A DNA stretch of 64,000 bases from contig NZ_CP076853.1 of the NCBI RefSeq assembly GCF_018987265.1, forward strand, positions 2,108,001 through 2,172,000. Direction: 5' to 3'. Origin of the DNA: Rhizobium sp. WYJ-E13. GTDB taxonomy: Bacteria > Pseudomonadota > Alphaproteobacteria > Rhizobiales > Rhizobiaceae. The notes under the pieces are model-generated. The model was not told the origin of the DNA, searched no databases, and saw only the letters and a program-made list of their open reading frames with translations. Made by a program: the position numbers and the translations under genes. Shown here piece by piece: positions 17,076-25,730 of this stretch. Position 1 is the first letter of the stretch. The number at the start of each line of letters is the position of its first letter.

Positions 17076-17299
17076 GACTCCCTCCCAGGTTGAGGCTGAC
17101 CCCGCAGTTAAGCCGCTGAGGTTGTTGGCTGTCAATTCGCCAAATGGTAGTACGGAGATCGGATGGACACGAGAAGGTTCGCCAATCGCTCCTCGTCGGC
17201 CCGTCAAATGATCACCGTCAGGCGAGGACGCGGGTCCGGCCACATGATGAGCCGCAGCAGGTCGCGGGCGGAGGACTGCCCGAGCTTCGATGAAATAAA

Positions 17300-17695
17300 C
17301 TATTCGACCGTCGAGACAGCATGCACCTGCATGTCATCCCGCACTTCATAGAACTTGTTCCCGTCGACATAGATAGCGTGGCAACTGGGCTTCTCGCCTT
17401 TGGGGGTCGAGCAAGCCTTGTCGCCCTTGAATGTGAGCTTTGTCTTCACGTCAATCATCTTGCCACCGACATCAGCCTTTCCGGTGATGGTACCCTTCTT
17501 CCAACTCCAGACGAGATCAGCGATGACGGGCTTCTCAAAGTCGAAAATCTCGACCTTCACATGCTTGCCGTCGGCTAAGGCTTTGAACTCTTCCATCGTG
17601 ACTTTCTTGGCCCCGGATGGAAGGTCCATGGCATGCGCATTTCCACCTGATAACGACAACGCCAGCGCACCGATGAACGAAAGAAACTTCCTCAT
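17300..17695 (-). CDS. Secreted DUF995-like hypothetical protein
   Basis: The 131-aa protein has a signal peptide (MRKFLSFIGALALSLSGGNAHA) and a beta-rich body: 'KPVIADLVWSWKKGTITGKA', then 'KLTFKGDKACSTPKGEKPSCHAIYVDGNKFYEV'. The two cysteines may be bridged. The pattern of a printed-over W-x-W strand, a charged linker and a final 'FYEV' strand resembles DUF995-type proteins, but I am less sure than for its neighbour. It is on the same strand, 224 bases upstream of the other DUF995 gene. Confidence 0.65.
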   Translation of the reverse strand: MRKFLSFIGALALSLSGGNAHAMDLPSGAKKVTMEEFKALADGKHVKVEIFDFEKPVIADLVWSWKKGTITGKADVGGKMIDVKTKLTFKGDKACSTPKGEKPSCHAIYVDGNKFYEVRDDMQVHAVSTVE

Positions 17696-18011
17696 GGCGA
17701 GATCCCCTACCCTGGGAAAAGACGGCTAATTTACCATCCGGCGCTAGGCCCTTCAACGAAGCGCACCTCCGCCTTTTTGATAGGGTGACGACATGAAATT
17801 TAGGCGCCGGCTAACCCATCGCCCACAGCCCCGTCACGACAAATTTCCGACCGGCGATGAACGCCAATGCCGGTGCTGCCAGATCACTCACAAAAATATG
17901 ACGAACGCAAGTTCATTGCCAATCATCGAACACCATCAGCGAAAGGGCCGGCAGCGCCATCTTATCGGCTGACCGTTTTTAGACTGCAATCAGCGAACGT
18001 CATCGCCCTCC

Positions 18012-18050
18012 TCACGACAGCGCAAAAATCCTCACCTGCCGCCCGATGCC
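18012..18050 (-). pseudogene. Remnant of a cyclase 3' end
   Basis: On the minus strand this reads 'GIGRQVRIFALS' followed by a stop. It is nearly identical (37 of 40 bases over 18011-18050 versus 19482-19521) to the last codons and stop of the intact cyclase gene at 19483-20889. Upstream codons are unrelated, so only the tail of a paralogue or a local partial duplication survives. The remainder of 17696-18155 shows no gene. Confidence 0.55.
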
Positions 18051-18155
18051 CCTGTGAAAAATTGACGGGTTCTGTCATTCCACTCACACAGTCCTATATC
18101 TTCAACACCGGAGCAGACCACCGCACACCGGGCACCTCCCGCAAATGGTGTCGCA

Positions 18156-18362
18156 ATGACATATGAAGCCGACATGGTGATAGTGTGGGATCAGGTCTCA
18201 CGAGGAGTAGCGATTGTCTTTCGGGGTAAGCCACACTATCTGGACGGGCCTTTCTCGGACAAAAGGAGCGGGATACGTGCTGCAGAATGGTACTGCACCC
18301 GATTGGGATGGCGTGACGCAAAGGTTAAACGACGTCCGGTGCCTGCCCCAATCATCATTTGA
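18156..18362 (+). CDS. Small hypothetical protein
   Basis: The 68-aa frame reads sensibly, with strands 'MVIVWDQVSRGVAIVFRGKPHYLDGPF' and a helix 'RSGIRAAEWYCTRLGW', as in small stand-alone alpha/beta proteins. No clear ribosome-binding site precedes ATG 18156 and no family is recognised. It could be spurious. Confidence 0.4.
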   Translation: MTYEADMVIVWDQVSRGVAIVFRGKPHYLDGPFSDKRSGIRAAEWYCTRLGWRDAKVKRRPVPAPIII

Positions 18363-18868
18363 GCGAGAACGAATACGCCTACGGTCTGCTCGCTCTGTGA
18401 CCCTATTATTCGACTGGCCGCAAATTCGACTGGCTGCCTAGCAAAAAGCCTGAACGCGTAACAGGTAATCCATAGCGCAACGTCTGCTGTCATAAATACT
18501 CGCCAAGAGCGCCTTCTCCGATTCCGCTGGAAAACAGTTGACCCCGCGTCCTCCGACAATCGCCGTCTGACTGACGAGTTGCCGGGTTATTTTGTCGACT
18601 CTGTTTTCGGCGAACTTTAGATTTTTCTTTTGGGAACGTTGATTTTTCATCTGCTTGATTGGCCGGAAAGCCATCTGACTACGGTCATTCATCTGAAAGA
18701 CTTCCTCCTTTGTTTCGAAGAAAACGGTTTAAGTTGGCGGCGCGGGCTCCAGGACGCTCAGGTGCCGGAACAGAATCACAGACGGACCACGCACGACGTC
18801 AACCACGTCCCGTATGCCGGCGAACGACTTCGGCTGCCCCTTAGAGCCACGACCATAAGCAACGGGCG
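18363..18868. other. Intergenic region without supported gene
   Basis: Several short frames cross this 506-base stretch on both strands, but none has a good ribosome-binding site, domain-like composition or recognisable family. No terminator or repeat was seen. Confidence 0.3.
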
Positions 18869-19090
18869 TTATCGGAGTTGCGAGATCCCGAGTTTGATAA
18901 CCTTGATCAAATCCGTCATCCGCTCGCCGCGGCTATTCTGGTATTCTTCCAAGCTCGGGATACTGAGGGTGGCATCGGCGAGCGCAGAAATATGATTGTC
19001 TTGCACAACCTTGGCGCCCAGAGCCCAAATCCGGTCAAAGAGTAGCCGGTCTAATTCTTTATCTGACATATGATCCACTGGCTGCTCCAT
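18869..19090 (-). CDS. Small hypothetical protein
   Basis: The 73-aa frame (possibly 66 aa from an internal ATG giving 'MSDKELDRLLFDRIW') has a soluble, mainly helical composition: 'KELDRLLFDRIWALGAKVV', then 'SIPSLEEYQNSRGERMTDLIKVIKLG'. The codon composition looks protein-like. No known family was recognised and the start is uncertain. Confidence 0.5.
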   Translation of the reverse strand: MEQPVDHMSDKELDRLLFDRIWALGAKVVQDNHISALADATLSIPSLEEYQNSRGERMTDLIKVIKLGISQLR

Positions 19091-19219
19091 CGTGAAGAGG
19101 AAGTCGGGCGAGGAAAAAGGTTACGAGCAGCCCAGAGGAAGTGAACACGACCGAGTTGACTGCGCGGCCATTTTGCTCACGGCACGCGATACATCCAATG
19201 GTCCTCACCGAAGGCTTGG

Positions 19220-19336
19220 TCAAATCATAGGTATCGTCACAACAAGGACGCCGATGAGCGCAGCTGTAAGCACCGATGTTTCGATCAGAAAGACTGCGAC
19301 TTGCCTTCCCGTCAGGCCAGGAAAAAATTGCTGCAT
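19220..19336 (-). CDS. Small single-span membrane peptide (38 aa)
   Basis: This short frame starts at ATG 19336, seven bases after AGAAGGA, a strong ribosome-binding site. It ends at TGA 19220-19222. The peptide has a short amphipathic N-terminus ('QQFFPGLTGRQ') and a hydrophobic helix ('VLTAALIGVLVVTIPMI'), typical of small membrane regulators or stress peptides. No homologue is known to me. Confidence 0.5.
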   Translation of the reverse strand: MQQFFPGLTGRQVAVFLIETSVLTAALIGVLVVTIPMI

Positions 19337-19482
19337 GATTTATTCCTTCTTGAAAAATTTTATTCTACAAGCGCACCGTATCATTGTTTGGCGCCAAATA
19401 TTTTTTTATTTTCGAAAATACTAAAGTTTTTTAGCGGCAAACGTTTGGCTGCTGCTCGCGGACCGGTCCGACGACGCGGCGC

Positions 19483-20889
19483 TCACGACAGCGCAAAAAT
19501 CCTGACTTCCCGCCCGATGCCATGAAGCTCCTCCATCCGCGACACCGAACTGATGCCGCCGTCGCGCAATATTTCGGTGACCTGCTCGTTGCCGACCACC
19601 GCCTCCGTCGTCAGGATCACATGCGGTTCGGCGAGCTCCTGCACGCGTGAGGCGATGTTGACAGTCTGGCCGAAATAGTCCTGCCGGTCGTTCATATTGA
19701 CAGCAAGGCATGGTCCCTCATGGATGCCGATCTTCAGGAGAAGATCCTCGCTACCGCGCTCAGTGTTCAGCTGCAGCATGGCTTCGCGCATCCGAAGTGC
19801 TGCCGCCACCGCGCGGTCCGGGCTCGGGAAGGTCGCCATCACGGCGTCGCCGATGGTCTTGACGACGGCGCCAGCCTCGGCCGCGACGATCTCGTTCAGA
19901 ACCCTGAAATGCGTGCGCACCAGATCGAAGGCCGAGAGATCGCCGACGCGCTCGTAAAGGGCGGTCGAGCCCCTGAGGTCGGTGAACAGGAATGTCAGGC
20001 TGGTGATCTTCAGGCGCTGGTCGACGTCGAGCGTATCGGTCCGGTAGATGTCGCGAAAACTCTGGTTCGTCAGAAGCCGCTTGGCCGTTAGGAAAGGCCG
20101 CCTGTGGCCCAATATGTCGTGCAGTTCGTCTCCCGCGATGCAGACATTCGGCAGCACCCGGCGATCGGTGTGGTTTTCCACCGTCAGCCGCAGCGGGCCG
20201 GGGCGCAGCGAAATCGTTTCGTTCGGCGCATGCCCGTTGCTGAGGACCATCGAGAGGGTCTGCCGTTCGTCCGTCGGTTCGCCCTGCACGTCGATGAACT
20301 GCGCAGAATGCGTCACCGCATCGAAGATAATGACGAACGCCGCCGGCAGATGCAGCGAGACGAGAGCCCTCTCGCCCGGCTCCAGCTCGACCTCCTCCAG
20401 AAGGACGTGCGCGAACCTTTCTTCGAGATTGTCAGGCAGGTCGACGCCGGTGCTGAAGAAGATCTGGCGGTAATATTCGAGCGAAGGCAGCCGGTCGGGA
20501 TCGTGGGCGGCGATCCTGCGCACCCGCGGGCTGATGGTGAAGGTGACCTCGACCATCTCGTCGAGGGTCGGTTCGTAGCCGGCAGCGCAGAGCGCGCAGT
20601 GATAGCATTCCCGGTCGACGGTTTTGAGCGTCGCGCCGCTGTCGAGCACGCCGCCGCATCCGGGGCAAAGCACGTTCCAGGTCATCTCGAACGCGCCCAT
20701 GCGGGCCGCATGGAGGAAGGCCGCGATCACTTTCTCTTCATCGAGATGATGCGCCCCAGCGAAGGCGAGCGCATTGATGCGGTTAAGATCGCGATCGGCG
20801 CCGTGCCTGACGACATTTTCGATGCAGTCGACCGTCTCGGGATCGGCCGCCTGTCGAAGGGCTGCAAAAAGCACGTCCATTTCGCTCAT
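19483..20889 (-). CDS. Soluble adenylate/guanylate cyclase with N-terminal DUF5939-like domain
   Basis: The 468-aa protein has no membrane helix. The N-terminal part (about 1-290) resembles the DUF5939 sensor region and carries two CxxC pairs ('CPGCGG' and 'CYHCALC') about 20 residues apart, a likely zinc site. The C-terminal class III cyclase domain (about 300-465) has 'FLFTDLRGSTALYERVGD' and 'AVVKTIGDAVMATF', both metal aspartates and the substrate-base Lys, plus 'GQTVNIASRVQEL'. ATG 20889 is chosen because the upstream extension is low-complexity basic sequence. It is the second cyclase within 5 kb. Confidence 0.85.
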   Translation of the reverse strand: MSEMDVLFAALRQAADPETVDCIENVVRHGADRDLNRINALAFAGAHHLDEEKVIAAFLHAARMGAFEMTWNVLCPGCGGVLDSGATLKTVDRECYHCALCAAGYEPTLDEMVEVTFTISPRVRRIAAHDPDRLPSLEYYRQIFFSTGVDLPDNLEERFAHVLLEEVELEPGERALVSLHLPAAFVIIFDAVTHSAQFIDVQGEPTDERQTLSMVLSNGHAPNETISLRPGPLRLTVENHTDRRVLPNVCIAGDELHDILGHRRPFLTAKRLLTNQSFRDIYRTDTLDVDQRLKITSLTFLFTDLRGSTALYERVGDLSAFDLVRTHFRVLNEIVAAEAGAVVKTIGDAVMATFPSPDRAVAAALRMREAMLQLNTERGSEDLLLKIGIHEGPCLAVNMNDRQDYFGQTVNIASRVQELAEPHVILTTEAVVGNEQVTEILRDGGISSVSRMEELHGIGREVRIFALS

Positions 20890-21199
20890 CGGACAAGTCT
20901 CTGTGGGCGCTACGCCACGCCGGACGGCGCCGGCGATAATTATAACACGAGAGTTTCCTGATAGAAATCTTAGCCGGATGTAGCGCTCAAACTTGGAGGC
21001 GCCAATCTCTTCATTGCGCTGAATCAAGGTCGAAACGACAAGGTTTCGGCAAGCTGAGGATCGGCATTGCGCCGGGAACCGGTGCGACCCACGTCCCGTG
21101 TCTACAGTAACATACGTGGCAGTCGCGCCGGTTCATGCATAATTGCAGGGTCTGTCTCGCGGGCATATCCGGGCGGCGACCGGACACTACAGCATCGGC

Positions 21200-21284
21200 C
21201 CGAAAATCGGGATCGATTTTCGGAAAGCCTGATGCGCAGATTCAAAGAGCTAGAGTATCCTCTGTGCGTCCGAATGGACGCACA
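21200..21284. repeat. Rhizobial intergenic element with two hairpins
   Basis: Two perfect hairpins lie 39 bases apart: CCGAAAATCG/CGATTTTCGG (21200-21223) and TGTGCGTCC/GGACGCACA (21263-21284). This arrangement, with 'GATGCGCAGATTCAAAGAGC' between, matches a repeat found between genes throughout Rhizobium relatives. It sits directly upstream of the DUF2254 gene, so it is likely transcribed in that gene's leader or holds its promoter. Confidence 0.6.
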
Positions 21285-21304
21285 GCGCTCTAAGGGGGCC
21301 GAAC

Positions 21305-22633
21305 ATGGGCTGGAACCGGCTGTATAGCCTGAAGAGCTACATCAAGTCGTCGCTGTGGCTGGTGCCGTTCATAGCCCTGCTCCTCTATATCCTGGCGATC
21401 CGCACCGTCTCTCTGCTGGAGCCGTGGCTTGGCTGGATCGAACCTTGGCCTTGGGGCATGGATGGCACCCAAAGGCTGCTCGAGACGATCGTTACGATGA
21501 CGCTGACATTCGTCGTCTTCACCTTCGGCTCGCTGCTGGTGGCGATCCAGATTGCTGGCGGCCAGCTGACGCCGAGGATCATTGCGACGACGTTGCTGAG
21601 CGACAACGCCATCCGCTTAACCGTCGGGCTTTTTACATTCACCCTGCTCTTTTCGACAGGCGCACTGATACGGCTGGAAGCCGCCGTACCGCAGACCATC
21701 GTGGAGATCGTGGCCTTTCTCGGTTTTCTGTCCATCGCCGCCTTCCTCTATCTGATCGACTACGCCGCCCGTCTGCTGCGTCCCGTCAGCATCGTCCTGC
21801 GCGTCAGCGAGGAAGGTCGCGCTGTCATCGAAGACGTCTATCCCGCGATGGCAAAAGCCGAAGCCGACACGGTCACCACGCACCTGCGCCCCGACACCCA
21901 GCCGGACAGGGTCATCCTCTACCGGGGGCGGCCTGCCATCGTGCTTGCCGTCAACAAAAGCCGCCTTCTTGCGCAGGCAGAGAAAACCCGCTCCGTCATC
22001 GAGCTCGTCCCGCGCATCGGCGATTTCGTCGCCTCCGGCGAGCCCCTCTTCCGGCTGTACGGCATCCTGTCCCCGGACGAAGACAAGCTGAAATCGCTGA
22101 TTGCCTTCGGGCCGGAACGCACCCTCGAACAGGACGCGACCTTCGCCTTCCGGATCATCGTCGACATCGCGATCAAGGCGCTTTCGAAAGCCATCAACGA
22201 TCCGACAACGGCCGTGCTCGCGATCGATCAGCTGCAGCGCCTGCTCTGCTTCGTCGGCAAGCGCGACCTCGGTAGGGAGGAGATCTTCAATCCGGCCGGC
22301 GAATTGCGGCTCATCTGCAGGACCCCGGACTGGGAGGATTTCGTAAAGCTGACCTTCAGCGAAATCAGGCTCTACGGCGCCGAAAACTTTCAGATCGCCC
22401 GCCGCCTGCGGGCCGTGCTGGAATATGCGCTGCAGGTCCTGCCCGAATTCCGCCGGCCTGCCCTTGAAACGGAAATGGCTCTGCTGGATCGCTCGCTCGC
22501 CGAGGTCTACACCTTTCCGGAGGATCTGGAGCTTGCCAGAATAGCCGACACGCAGGGCCTCGGCGGTTCGAAATCCCTTCCCCCGAAAGCGCAATCCGCA
22601 ACCGGTTCCGTCACCCCTTTTCGCCCTTTGTAG
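21305..22633 (+). CDS. DUF2254 family membrane protein
   Basis: The 442-aa protein has four N-terminal membrane helices (about 15-35, 60-85, 105-128, 137-160) with 'TFTVVFTFGSLLVAIQ'-like helix 2 and 'GGQLTPRII' as in DUF2254. A large soluble C-terminal region follows, ending in an acidic and Pro-rich tail. The family is widespread in proteobacteria and of unknown function, and has been likened to small conductance channels. GGGGG precedes ATG 21305. It is monocistronic, followed by a hairpin shared with the next convergent gene. Confidence 0.85.
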   Translation: MGWNRLYSLKSYIKSSLWLVPFIALLLYILAIRTVSLLEPWLGWIEPWPWGMDGTQRLLETIVTMTLTFVVFTFGSLLVAIQIAGGQLTPRIIATTLLSDNAIRLTVGLFTFTLLFSTGALIRLEAAVPQTIVEIVAFLGFLSIAAFLYLIDYAARLLRPVSIVLRVSEEGRAVIEDVYPAMAKAEADTVTTHLRPDTQPDRVILYRGRPAIVLAVNKSRLLAQAEKTRSVIELVPRIGDFVASGEPLFRLYGILSPDEDKLKSLIAFGPERTLEQDATFAFRIIVDIAIKALSKAINDPTTAVLAIDQLQRLLCFVGKRDLGREEIFNPAGELRLICRTPDWEDFVKLTFSEIRLYGAENFQIARRLRAVLEYALQVLPEFRRPALETEMALLDRSLAEVYTFPEDLELARIADTQGLGGSKSLPPKAQSATGSVTPFRPL

Positions 22634-22652
22634 CGGGCAGGAGCACACACGC

Positions 22653-22693
22653 AAAAGGCCGGGTACGAAAGCAGCTTCCAGACCCGGCCTCCC
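22653..22693 (-). terminator. Terminator hairpin between convergent genes
   Basis: The stem AGGCCGGGT/ACCCGGCCT (22656-22664 and 22682-22690) has a 17-base loop and is followed by TTTT on the minus strand. It would end the AHSA1-like gene, and may also stop plus-strand transcripts from the DUF2254 gene. Confidence 0.6.
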
Positions 22694-22708
22694 TTTAAGT
22701 CCCGACGC

Positions 22709-23152
22709 CTATTCCTGAATATCAGGCTCGACGAGACGGGCGAGGTTGCGTAGCGATTCCTGCCAGCCGAGATAGCAGGCCTCCGGCGGGATGAGGTCAG
22801 GGATGCCGGCCTGCACCACATGGAGTTCGGTGCCGACCGAAACCTTCGTCAGGGTCACCGTCACGTCCATTTCGCCGGGCAGGTTGGCGTCGTCGAACTT
22901 GTCGGTGTAGCGAAGCTTCTGGCCGGGAACGAGCTCCAGATACTCGCCGCCGAAGGAATGGCTGTGGCCGGTGGTGAAGTTGCGGAAAGACATCTTGTGT
23001 GTGCCACCCACGATCGGTTCCAGATGGTGGACCGTGCAGACAAAGCCGTTGGGGGGAAGCCACTTGGCAACGGCATCGGCTTCCAGGAAGGCGCGGTAGA
23101 CCTTGTCCGGGGTGGTTGCCAGGACGCGGTGAAGGCGAATTGTGCTTGGCAT
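22709..23152 (-). CDS. SRPBCC (AHSA1-like) protein
   Basis: The 147-aa protein shows the START-like/AHSA1 pattern: 'IRLHRVLATTPDKVYRAFLEADAVAKWLPP', a central strand 'GGEYLELVPGQKLRYTDKF', 'VTVTLTKVSVGTELHVVQAG', and 'CYLGWQESLRNLARLVEP'. Such proteins bind hydrophobic ligands in a helix-grip cavity; no specific ligand is inferable. ATG 23152 is where homology begins; the longer upstream frame is basic, non-conserved sequence. Confidence 0.85.
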   Translation of the reverse strand: MPSTIRLHRVLATTPDKVYRAFLEADAVAKWLPPNGFVCTVHHLEPIVGGTHKMSFRNFTTGHSHSFGGEYLELVPGQKLRYTDKFDDANLPGEMDVTVTLTKVSVGTELHVVQAGIPDLIPPEACYLGWQESLRNLARLVEPDIQE

Positions 23153-23432
23153 GATGATTCTCCCTTTGGATTGAACTTTGGCAATGCCTCTAGGACGGGC
23201 CTGATCTGGCCGATCCGACACGGCGCTCGATTTTTTTGCTTCCGCCCTCTCGTCTGCCCGCGATGGAGGACCGCATCCCGACCTTCCGCCGAGGCGGTGC
23301 ATGTTTCAAGCTTGCTAATTGGAAAACAGCCGATCGGGCGTGGATGGCTGTCGGTATTGGCCTGCCTCAAACGTTCTTTGGTCGACGAGGCAATACTTCG
23401 GAAATTGAAACGATAGTTTGGAGATTGAAAAC

Positions 23433-23870
23433 ATGGCGCTCAAGCGGATGGACAATGTAGGAATCGTCGTCGAAGACCTGGATGTGACGATCGATTTCTT
23501 TCGCGAACTCGGCCTCAATCTCGAAGGACGGGCCATGATCGAGGGAGAATGGGCCGGACGCATCACCGGACTGGGCGATCAGCGTGTCGAGATCGCCATG
23601 ATGCGCACACCTGACGGACACAGCCGGCTGGAGCTCTCCCGCTTCCTCGCGCCTGATGTCGTCGCGGATCATCGCAACGCACCGGTCAACGCGCTCGGCT
23701 ACCTCCGCGTCATGTTCGCCGTCGATAACATCGATGACACACTTGAAAGGCTCCGCAATCGCGGTGCCGAACTCGTCGGCGAAGTCGTGCAGTATCAGGA
23801 GGCGTACCGGCTCTGCTACATCCGCGGGCCTGAAGGGATTCTCATCGGGCTTGCTGAGGAACTCGGCTGA
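23433..23870 (+). CDS. VOC family protein
   Basis: The 145-aa single-domain protein of the glyoxalase/bleomycin-resistance superfamily has two beta-alpha-beta3 modules: 'MDNVGIVVEDLDVTIDFFRELGLNLEGRA' and 'LRVMFAVDNIDDTLERLRNRGAELVGEV...RLCYIRGPEGILIGLAEEL'. The terminal Glu position is kept, but the first His is replaced, so metal binding is doubtful. ATG 23433 follows GGAG; the ATG at 23418 is less likely. Confidence 0.85.
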   Translation: MALKRMDNVGIVVEDLDVTIDFFRELGLNLEGRAMIEGEWAGRITGLGDQRVEIAMMRTPDGHSRLELSRFLAPDVVADHRNAPVNALGYLRVMFAVDNIDDTLERLRNRGAELVGEVVQYQEAYRLCYIRGPEGILIGLAEELG

Positions 23871-23880
23871 GTACCGTATC

Positions 23881-23904
23881 GATCGGGGCTTCGGTGCCCC
23901 GATC
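23881..23904. terminator. Bidirectional terminator-like hairpin
   Basis: GATCGGGGC/GCCCCGATC forms a perfect 9-bp stem with a 6-base loop, placed between the convergent VOC and MerR genes. There is no strong U-tract on either side. Confidence 0.5.
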
Positions 23905-23905
23905 C

Positions 23906-24337
23906 TTAGCCGCCCTTCCCCTTGCGCGCCGCCTTGCCGGCACTCGCCCGCTTGCCCGCCACCTCCACCAGCCGGCGAAAGGTCGGGCATTCCATATGCG
24001 AGGGCGCCGGGCATTCGGCCACGTGCCGCAGCGTGTCGCGCAGCGCCGAGAGCTGGCGGATCTGGCGGTCGATCTCGTCGGCCTTCTCGTGGAGCGTTGC
24101 GCGCGGCAAATCCGGGCCGCCGGTCCCGCCGAACATGCCGGAAATTTCCGTGAGCGAGAAACCGGCCGTCTTGCCCATCGAAATCAGCGTCAGCTGCAAC
24201 AGCACCTCTGGCGGAAACTGCCGGCGCAAGCCGTGGCGGAAGACCGAAGTGATGAGCCCGACCTCCTCGTAATAGCGCAACGCCGAAGGCTTGATTCCGC
24301 TTCGTGCGGAGACCTCTCCGATATCCAGAAATTTCAT
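23906..24337 (-). CDS. MerR-family transcriptional regulator
   Basis: The 143-aa protein has the MerR N-terminal winged helix ('DIGEVSARSGIKPSALRYYEEVGLI', then 'RRQF') followed by a coiled-coil dimerisation helix ('LHEKADEIDRQIRQLSALRDTLRHV'). Two cysteines in 'CPAPSHMECPTF' near residue 115 could sense redox state or metals, but this is not the SoxR Fe-S motif. The tail is basic. It is divergently transcribed from an MFS exporter, whose promoter it probably controls. Confidence 0.88.
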   Translation of the reverse strand: MKFLDIGEVSARSGIKPSALRYYEEVGLITSVFRHGLRRQFPPEVLLQLTLISMGKTAGFSLTEISGMFGGTGGPDLPRATLHEKADEIDRQIRQLSALRDTLRHVAECPAPSHMECPTFRRLVEVAGKRASAGKAARKGKGG

Positions 24338-24339
24338 GC

Positions 24340-24370
24340 TTGACCTCAAGTCGGCTTGAATTGGTAGCCT
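24340..24370 (+). promoter_or_regulatory. MerR-type promoter of the MFS gene
   Basis: TTGACC (24340-24345) and TAGCCT (24365-24370) are separated by 19 bases, the overlong spacer typical of MerR-activated promoters. The spacer contains the perfect dyad TCAAG-TCGG-CTTGA (24346-24359), centred between the boxes. MerR-type regulators bind such dyads and untwist the DNA to activate. Confidence 0.65.
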
Positions 24371-24406
24371 GCTCTTGAACGACATTTCAAGCAAGAGGAT
24401 ATCGAT

Positions 24407-25651
24407 ATGCAACAGGCAGAAATAACCGGATCGGAGAACGCGGCAAGACGAGGCGCCACACTGACGCTGTCGCTCTCGATGCTGCTCGCCTCGCTCGGCA
24501 CCAGCATCGCCAACATCGCCCTGCCCAAACTCGCGGAGGATTTTTCGGCGCCCTTCGCCCAGGTGCAGAGCGTCGTCGTTGCCTATCTCGCGGCCCTGAC
24601 GATCTCGGTCGTCATCGTCGGCCGGCTCGGCGATCTCTATGGGCTGAAGCGCATGCAGCTTGCGGGCCTCGGCCTGTTTGCCATCGCCTCGTTGCTTTCG
24701 GCCATGGCACCCGATCTGACGCTGCTGATGGCGGCGCGCGCCGCTCAAGGCGTCGGCGCGGCCTTCCTGATGACGCTCTCGATGGCGCTGATGCGCGAGA
24801 CGGCGAGCGAGGCGCGCATCGGACGCGCCATGGGCCTGCTCGGCACCGTCTCCGCGCTTGGCACGGCGCTTGGCCCGTCGCTCGGCGGCGTATTGATCCC
24901 GCTTGCCGGCTGGCGCGGCATTTTCTGGGTGCAGGTTCCGCTGGCGGGTCTGGCGCTGATCCTCGCCATCGCGACACTGCCGGCTGACAGGGCCAGGGGC
25001 AAGACGCGCCCGGCGGGCCTGCTTGCCATGCTGGAACGGCGCCTCGTCCCCAATCTCGTCGTCAACATCGTGGTCGCCGCCGTGATGATGACGACGCTGG
25101 TGGTCGGCCCCTTCTATCTCGGCCTGGCGCTTGGTTTGAAGCCGGCCTGGGTCGGCCTCGTCATGTCCGTCGGCCCGGTCATCTCCATCGCCAGCGGCGT
25201 GCCCTCCGGCCGGCTGGTCGATGCCTGGGGTGCTGCCCGCGTCCTGTCGATCGGCCTTGCGATGCTCGCCGCCGGCGCTTTCCTGCTGGCGATCCTGCCT
25301 GGGCTTTCAGGCGTCGCGGGCTATGTCGCCGCCATCATCGTGCTCACACCCGGCTACCAGCTTTTCCAGGCTGCCAACAATACGGCAGCCCTTGCCGATG
25401 TGCCGAAGGACCGGCGCGGCACGGCCTCCGGCCTGCTCGGCCTGTCGCGCAATATCGGCCTGATGTCAGGCGCATCCCTCATGGGCGCCGTCTTCGCCTA
25501 TGGCGCCGGCACGCAGGATTTCATCCATGCGGCGCCGGCGGCGATCTCAGCCGGCATGCGGCTGACCTTCCTGCTCGCCGGCGGGCTGATGCTGTCAGCC
25601 ATGGCCGTTGTCTTCGTTGGCGCCTTCGAACGGACATCGGCCAAGGCATAA
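24407..25651 (+). CDS. MFS transporter (drug-efflux type)
   Basis: The 414-aa protein has about twelve membrane segments. Motif A of the major facilitator superfamily is visible in loop 2-3 ('GRLGDLYGLKRMQLAG'), and the motif C-like 'GTALGPSLGGVLI' follows in helix 5, a mark of proton-coupled exporters. It is likely an antiporter for drugs or metabolites. AGAGGA precedes ATG 24407. It is controlled by the divergent MerR gene through the dyad promoter. Confidence 0.88.
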   Translation: MQQAEITGSENAARRGATLTLSLSMLLASLGTSIANIALPKLAEDFSAPFAQVQSVVVAYLAALTISVVIVGRLGDLYGLKRMQLAGLGLFAIASLLSAMAPDLTLLMAARAAQGVGAAFLMTLSMALMRETASEARIGRAMGLLGTVSALGTALGPSLGGVLIPLAGWRGIFWVQVPLAGLALILAIATLPADRARGKTRPAGLLAMLERRLVPNLVVNIVVAAVMMTTLVVGPFYLGLALGLKPAWVGLVMSVGPVISIASGVPSGRLVDAWGAARVLSIGLAMLAAGAFLLAILPGLSGVAGYVAAIIVLTPGYQLFQAANNTAALADVPKDRRGTASGLLGLSRNIGLMSGASLMGAVFAYGAGTQDFIHAAPAAISAGMRLTFLLAGGLMLSAMAVVFVGAFERTSAKA

Positions 25652-25730
25652 TAGTCCGTAACCTGCCTCGGGCGGTGCTACCGCCGCTAGAGGCAGCCTC
25701 TGCTAAAACAGCCACACCACGCAGGGCAAC

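Noticed and set aside
18438..18692. 84-codon minus-strand frame
   Set aside because: Basic, irregular composition, no ribosome-binding site and no family; treated as chance.
21067..21327. 86-codon plus-strand frame before the DUF2254 gene
   Set aside because: It runs through the intergenic two-hairpin repeat and overlaps the real start; composition is not protein-like.
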